A DNA stretch of 7,945 nucleotides from Firmicutes bacterium CAG:238. GTDB lineage: Bacteria; Bacillota; Clostridia; Peptostreptococcales; Anaerovoracaceae. The position numbers and the translations under genes are program-made. The stretch covers positions 2,971-10,915 of the forward strand of contig FR881978.1 in NCBI GenBank assembly GCA_000435615.1. Reading direction: 5' to 3'. Below, piece by piece: positions 6,039-7,945 of this stretch; within the stretch, counting starts at the first letter, position 1; each line of letters opens with the position of its first letter. Under the pieces are notes generated by a model that had not been told where the DNA came from, searched no databases, and saw nothing but the letters and a program-made list of their open reading frames with translations.

Positions 6039-7073
6039 TTAAAAGATACTCAGTGCCAGCGGAACCGAAAACGGAACCAAAAAGCTCATAATGACGCCTG
6101 TTATGAAGCCATAAGTTACCGCCTTGCCTTTGGTTTCTTTGTTGATAACCGGCAGGCAGACATCCATCGCCGGCGATCCTCCCATGCAGGCAGCTTCGAT
6201 GTAGCCAATCTTTTCCGCCACAAACGGCAAGAACAGAATGCTGATAATCTCACGCAAAACATTATGTAAAAACGATACTGCCGATGCTTCAATCAAACCC
6301 GCATCCATAATAATTCCAGGCGCAAGCGAATACCACCCGAATCCGGCACCTACCGCCATAGCTTCTCTGAGCGAAAATCCCATCAGCGGTCCGGCTATTG
6401 CAGCACCGATGAAGGTTCCCACAATGGTTACAAATGGGAAAATCAAAATACGCAGTCCCGCGTCTCTCATCATCTGAAACACCGTGCCCTGCAGTCCAAG
6501 ATCCAGTCCGACGAAAACCATGAGTATGCACAGTCCGGTTTTAATTCCAAGGCTTGCCGCATGATCAAACTGCGCAATCTCGCTTCCGAATATCGGACGC
6601 GCTGCAAAATACCCAAGAGCCATCCCGACAATAACAGAACCGAAAATAATAATCGTCATTTTATTCAATCCGCACGTTTCACTTTCGCACTCCATCTCCT
6701 GCTCAATTTCCGCAATCGTCTCTGCTGTATCAGCTTCAAGCGCGGTGCTCATTTCGTCTTCCTGCTTTGTCAGCTTATGGTTCAGCGAAGCGTCTTTGCG
6801 GAATCCTGCCGCTTTTCGGGCAAAAAAAAGACACACAACAGAGAAAAATATAATTGCCAGCGTCATTACCAGTGCTGTAACACCTATCGTTCCTATATTA
6901 TTGATGACTTGCTCGTTGCATCCCATTCTTGCGCCCATGAGAATGACAAGTGCCATAATTGCCAGTGTCTGTACCCTATCTCTCCATGCAAGCTTTTCCT
7001 CATAGCCGCGAAGTCTCGTGCCGATAATTCCACCAATTACGATAATGCTGATATACAAAATTATATCCTCCAT
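6039..7073 (-). CDS. LysO-family (DUF340) amino-acid exporter with a long acidic linker
   Basis: Integral membrane protein related to E. coli LysO (YbjE), an L-lysine exporter. The 344 residues show about three hydrophobic segments at the N-terminus (near 4-19, 35-50, 61-84). A polar, acidic linker follows (about 86-138), then further membrane segments from about 139 to the end. Family signatures are present in the second half: VGAGFGWYSLAPGI (241-254), SFLHNVLREI (267-276) and GGSPAMDVCLPVI (298-310). E. coli LysO has about 299 residues with a shorter linker, so most of the extra length is the linker. A GGAGG site lies 6 bases before the ATG at 7073. It is downstream of, and in the same direction as, the flavodoxin gene (119 bases apart). 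Lysine as substrate is inferred from the family only; I see no lysine riboswitch in the gap. Confidence 0.88.
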   Translation of the reverse strand: MEDIILYISIIVIGGIIGTRLRGYEEKLAWRDRVQTLAIMALVILMGARMGCNEQVINNIGTIGVTALVMTLAIIFFSVVCLFFARKAAGFRKDASLNHKLTKQEDEMSTALEADTAETIAEIEQEMECESETCGLNKMTIIIFGSVIVGMALGYFAARPIFGSEIAQFDHAASLGIKTGLCILMVFVGLDLGLQGTVFQMMRDAGLRILIFPFVTIVGTFIGAAIAGPLMGFSLREAMAVGAGFGWYSLAPGIIMDAGLIEASAVSFLHNVLREIISILFLPFVAEKIGYIEAACMGGSPAMDVCLPVINKETKGKAVTYGFITGVIMSFLVPFSVPLALSIF

Positions 7074-7143
7074 AAAACCCCTCCCTGAAAAAAATTGTTT
7101 CTCTTATTTTTGCCTAATCTTTCGATACAGTTTCTTCGTTTTT

Positions 7144-7171
7144 AGTTTGCAAGTCTTCTGACTTGCAAACT
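7144..7171. repeat. Perfect 12-bp inverted repeat with a 4-base loop, flavodoxin-lysO gap
   Basis: AGTTTGCAAGTC (7144-7155) is the exact reverse complement of GACTTGCAAACT (7160-7171), with TTCT between. On the minus strand, the direction of both neighbouring genes, the stem is followed by AAAAACG rather than a T-run; on the plus strand the T-run precedes the stem. It is therefore not a standard intrinsic terminator. It could be an operator, an mRNA-stabilising hairpin, or a terminator with a degenerate tail. Confidence 0.8.
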
Positions 7172-7192
7172 CGCAAATTTCTATTCTCTTTT

Positions 7193-7789
7193 TCATCTCG
7201 TCATTTCCTCGACAATTGGACGGATTCTCTGCCTGTCAATCAAATTGCAGCCGTTTTCCATATAGGAAATCATGATTTTGTCATTGTCCGTAATCTCCGA
7301 CTCTCGCTTTCCCCTAATCATTTTCTGTGCCAGATTCATAATCATCTTATCGACACCTTTCAGATTCTCCGGATGATATTCTCCCGGCAGAAAGTAGCAA
7401 GGGAGCTGTTTCATGTAGCTCTTCGGAAAGTTGATGTCGCGCAGCTGCTGTCTGGCCTCCGTATCGTCGAGATTGATTCCGACCGCAAAAATCGCATAAT
7501 GTCTGTCCACTACTCCGGATTTTTCGAGATCTTCCCGGGAAATCTTTCCCGAGCGGTACATGTCGAGAAGTTTGAGATCTGACTTAATCCATTTCATAAA
7601 CTTGTCGAGTTCCTTGATTCCGCCTGCCTGCACGCCGCCGCCATAGATTACATTATCATAATTCTTCAAATCATTTTTCTTGAACTCGTCTATGGAAACC
7701 GCCCGGCATCCGAGCTCCTCGGCAATCCATTCGGCGTACTGCGCGGTGGCACCGTATTTGCTTTTATAAATTACAATCGTTTTTTCCAT
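7193..7789 (-). CDS. Flavodoxin-domain protein
   Basis: Predicted FMN-binding electron carrier or oxidoreductase of the flavodoxin-fold group that includes HemG-like proteins. Of the 198 residues, the N-terminus has a beta strand TIVIYKS followed by the FMN-phosphate loop SKYGATAQYA (10-19). Then come NVIYGGGVQAGGI (46-58), a typical flavin-contact loop, and FAVGINLDD (101-109). CYFLPGEYHPENLKGVDKMIMNL (131-153) corresponds to the conserved C-terminal block of this group. No signal peptide or membrane segment is seen, so it should be cytosolic. GAGG lies 7 bases before the ATG at 7789. The upstream gene ends only 18 bases before this start, so the two are probably co-transcribed. The natural substrate cannot be read from the sequence; protoporphyrinogen oxidation is possible but no heme gene is nearby. 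Confidence 0.88.
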   Translation of the reverse strand: MEKTIVIYKSKYGATAQYAEWIAEELGCRAVSIDEFKKNDLKNYDNVIYGGGVQAGGIKELDKFMKWIKSDLKLLDMYRSGKISREDLEKSGVVDRHYAIFAVGINLDDTEARQQLRDINFPKSYMKQLPCYFLPGEYHPENLKGVDKMIMNLAQKMIRGKRESEITDNDKIMISYMENGCNLIDRQRIRPIVEEMTR

Positions 7790-7807
7790 CTGCTGTCCTC
7801 TTTTCGC

Positions 7808-7945
7808 TTAGACATCCTTTCGCAGTAAAAAAGCCATATACAGCGGAAGAACTAAAATTTTATCATCTCTTGCAATGTTGTAATTCCCTAATTTTACAGC
7901 ATCGTATACATGATACTTTTCCGGGTGTCTAAGAATTGTCTTGAC
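7808..7945 (-). CDS. C-terminal 45 residues of an unrecognised protein, runs off the right edge
   Basis: The reverse strand is open from the window edge to a TAA at 7810-7808. It encodes a fragment that starts VKTILRHPEKYHVYDAV and ends LVLPLYMAFLLRKDV. The fragment has a polar first part and a short hydrophobic stretch (ILVLPLYMAFLL) just before a basic end. I do not recognise the family. The case for a real gene is the open frame, the same strand as the next gene, and the tight 18-base gap to the flavodoxin start, whose ribosome-binding site lies in that gap. A 45-codon open frame could still arise by chance. Confidence 0.6.
   Translation of the reverse strand, partial: VKTILRHPEKYHVYDAVKLGNYNIARDDKILVLPLYMAFLLRKDV

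Noticed and set aside
7124..7152. Minus-strand promoter for the LysO-family gene (TTGCAA, 17 bases, TGTATC)
   Set aside because: The -10 element matches the consensus at only three of six positions, and the -35 match comes from the palindromic inverted repeat. Too weak to annotate.
7074..7192. Lysine riboswitch upstream of the LysO-family gene
   Set aside because: The gap is only 119 bases, shorter than the roughly 170-base L-box, and I see none of its conserved blocks.
1..7945. CRISPR arrays, tRNA/rRNA genes, insertion sequences or prophage
   Set aside because: I saw no regularly spaced repeats, tRNA-like cloverleaf, transposase or terminal inverted repeats anywhere in the window.

Overview
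The window most likely comes from the chromosome of an endospore-forming member of the Clostridia (Firmicutes) with roughly balanced base composition. The pointers are a germination (spore) protease gene divergent from rpsT, a pairing known from spore-forming Firmicutes, together with purine-rich Shine-Dalgarno sites and the gene families present. No genus can be named from the sequence alone.

Layout. Positions 1-653 (minus) hold the N-terminal 217 codons of gpr, running off the left edge. Positions 654-962 are a divergent intergenic region with a near-consensus sigma-A promoter (847-875) and a structured leader for rpsT (963-1235, plus), which ends at a strong intrinsic terminator (1287-1320). 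Next comes a plus-strand run of three closely spaced genes: a Mur-ligase-like protein with a C-terminal BspA-type leucine-rich-repeat domain (1398-3380), the purine nucleoside phosphorylase deoD (3418-4119), and GTP-dependent PEP carboxykinase pckG (4142-5960). In this sequence pckG is broken by a 28-bp insertion that carries a 17-bp direct repeat. A bidirectional terminator (5975-6022) closes this run.

The right part is on the minus strand. Read in transcription order it holds the C-terminal 45 codons of an unrecognised gene (7808-7945), a flavodoxin-domain protein (7193-7789), an intergenic 12-bp perfect inverted repeat (7144-7171), and a LysO-family exporter (6039-7073) that converges on pckG.

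How the genes fit together. gpr degrades the small acid-soluble proteins that protect spore DNA. rpsT encodes ribosomal protein bS20. deoD and pckG belong to nucleoside salvage and to the PEP/oxaloacetate node, and their link to the Mur-ligase fusion is positional only. The two observations most worth following up are the cytoplasmic Mur ligase-LRR fusion with eroded MurF signatures, and the pckG lesion, which could be repaired exactly by deletion between its direct repeats.
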